Origin: an uncultured Paracoccaceae bacterium
Lineage (GTDB): Bacteria; Pseudomonadota; Alphaproteobacteria; Rhodobacterales; Rhodobacteraceae
DNA: 6,803 bases
Assembly: GCA_937927885.1 (NCBI GenBank)
Contig: CALEZJ010000147.1
Coordinates: 1 to 6,803, forward strand
Direction: 5' to 3'
The notes beneath the pieces were generated by a model. It did no database searches and was not told the DNA's origin. It worked only from the letters and a program-made list of their open reading frames with translations. Below are positions 6,358-6,803 of this stretch, piece by piece. Every line of letters starts with the position of its first letter. The first letter of the stretch is position 1. A program made the translations under genes and the position numbers.

Positions 6358-6803
6358 TCAGCCCTGCCGCATGTCGGGAAGGCTGCGCAGGGGCCGGTCC
6401 AGCCAGCCGGGAACCGGCAGGTCCTTGGTGCGCAGGAACGCGGGGGTGAACAGCTTGGACTGATACCGCGGGCCGTAATCGCACAGGATGGTGACGATCG
6501 TATGCCCCGGCCCCATCGCCCGCGCCATCCGGATCGCCCCGGCCACATTGACCCCGGACGAGCCCCCCAGACACAGCCCCTCGTGCTCCAGAAGGTCAAA
6601 GACCACCGGCAAGGCCTCGGCATCGGGGATGTTGAAGGACATGTCGGGCGTGAACCCTTCGAGGTTCGCCGTGATGCGTCCCTGCCCGATCCCCTCGGTG
6701 ATCGACCCCCCCTCGGCCTTCAACTCGCCGGTGGTGTAATAGGCATGCAGCGCCGCGCCGTCCGGATCGGCCAGGGCGATCTTCACCCCCTTGGGTTGAA
6801 GCG
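6358..6803 (-). CDS. cysK: Cysteine synthase A, C-terminal part (cut by window edge)
   Basis: The frame runs off the right edge, leaving the last 147 complete codons. The enzyme is PLP-dependent and makes cysteine from O-acetylserine and sulfide in the cytoplasm. Visible marks are the GGSITEGIGQGRI stretch, the LGGSSGVN loop whose serine is expected to bind the PLP ring nitrogen in this fold, and the conserved GHTIVTILCDYGPRYQSKLF near the end. The C-terminal FLRTKDLPVPGWL tail is typical of the alphaproteobacterial cysteine synthases I know. The catalytic lysine is outside the window, so cystathionine beta-synthase-like or other fold-type II enzymes cannot be fully excluded. An in-frame GTG at 6786 is internal, not the start, since family sequence continues upstream of it. 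It is the first visible gene of the operon and is followed by the channel after four bases. Confidence 0.88.
   Translation of the reverse strand, partial: LQPKGVKIALADPDGAALHAYYTTGELKAEGGSITEGIGQGRITANLEGFTPDMSFNIPDAEALPVVFDLLEHEGLCLGGSSGVNVAGAIRMARAMGPGHTIVTILCDYGPRYQSKLFTPAFLRTKDLPVPGWLDRPLRSLPDMRQG

Noticed and set aside
4989..6449. Plus-strand ORF of 486 codons opposite the channel gene
   Set aside because: It is a Gln/Arg/Asp-rich shadow of the channel frame, whose own protein is clearly recognisable.
6354..6623. N-terminal extension of the channel gene
   Set aside because: It overlaps the cysteine synthase frame and is Arg/Pro/Cys-rich. The ATG at 6353 gives a proper signal peptide.

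Overview
The window is GC-rich alphaproteobacterial chromosome. The codon use, the protein signatures (an AcpS beginning [14 protein letters not shown], a DUF3772-MscS channel, a cysteine synthase with an LGGSSG loop) and the dense packing point to Rhodobacteraceae, probably a Paracoccus- or Rhodobacter-like organism. This placement is by recognition only, with no database search. I see no phage, insertion sequence, CRISPR array, tRNA or rRNA, and no sign of recent transfer.

The plus strand from 19 to 3125 carries five genes. Two are small secreted proteins of unknown function (19-546 and 773-1249) that I read as paralogs of each other. The second runs almost directly into acpS (1257-1655, GTG start), which encodes holo-acyl-carrier-protein synthase. 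After a gap of about 110 bases come a secreted DUF2147 protein (1768-2160) and a ten-helix EamA/DMT transporter (2241-3125).

The minus strand from 6803 down to 3154 is one tightly packed operon. It starts with the 3' part of a cysteine synthase gene (6803-6358, cut by the window edge). Next is a large mechanosensitive channel of the MscK-like, DUF3772-containing type (6353-3864). Last is an alanyl-tRNA editing protein, AlaX (3867-3154). The gaps are 4 bases and then a 4-base overlap, so translation is probably coupled. The operon converges on the EamA gene with only 28 bases between the stop codons.

Most of the window is ordinary housekeeping and accessory chromosome. No clearly new system is visible. 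The parts most worth a second look are the tandem paralogous secreted proteins next to acpS, the apparent absence of lepB after acpS, and the cysteine synthase / channel / AlaX operon, which joins cysteine synthesis to tRNA mischarging quality control through serine chemistry.
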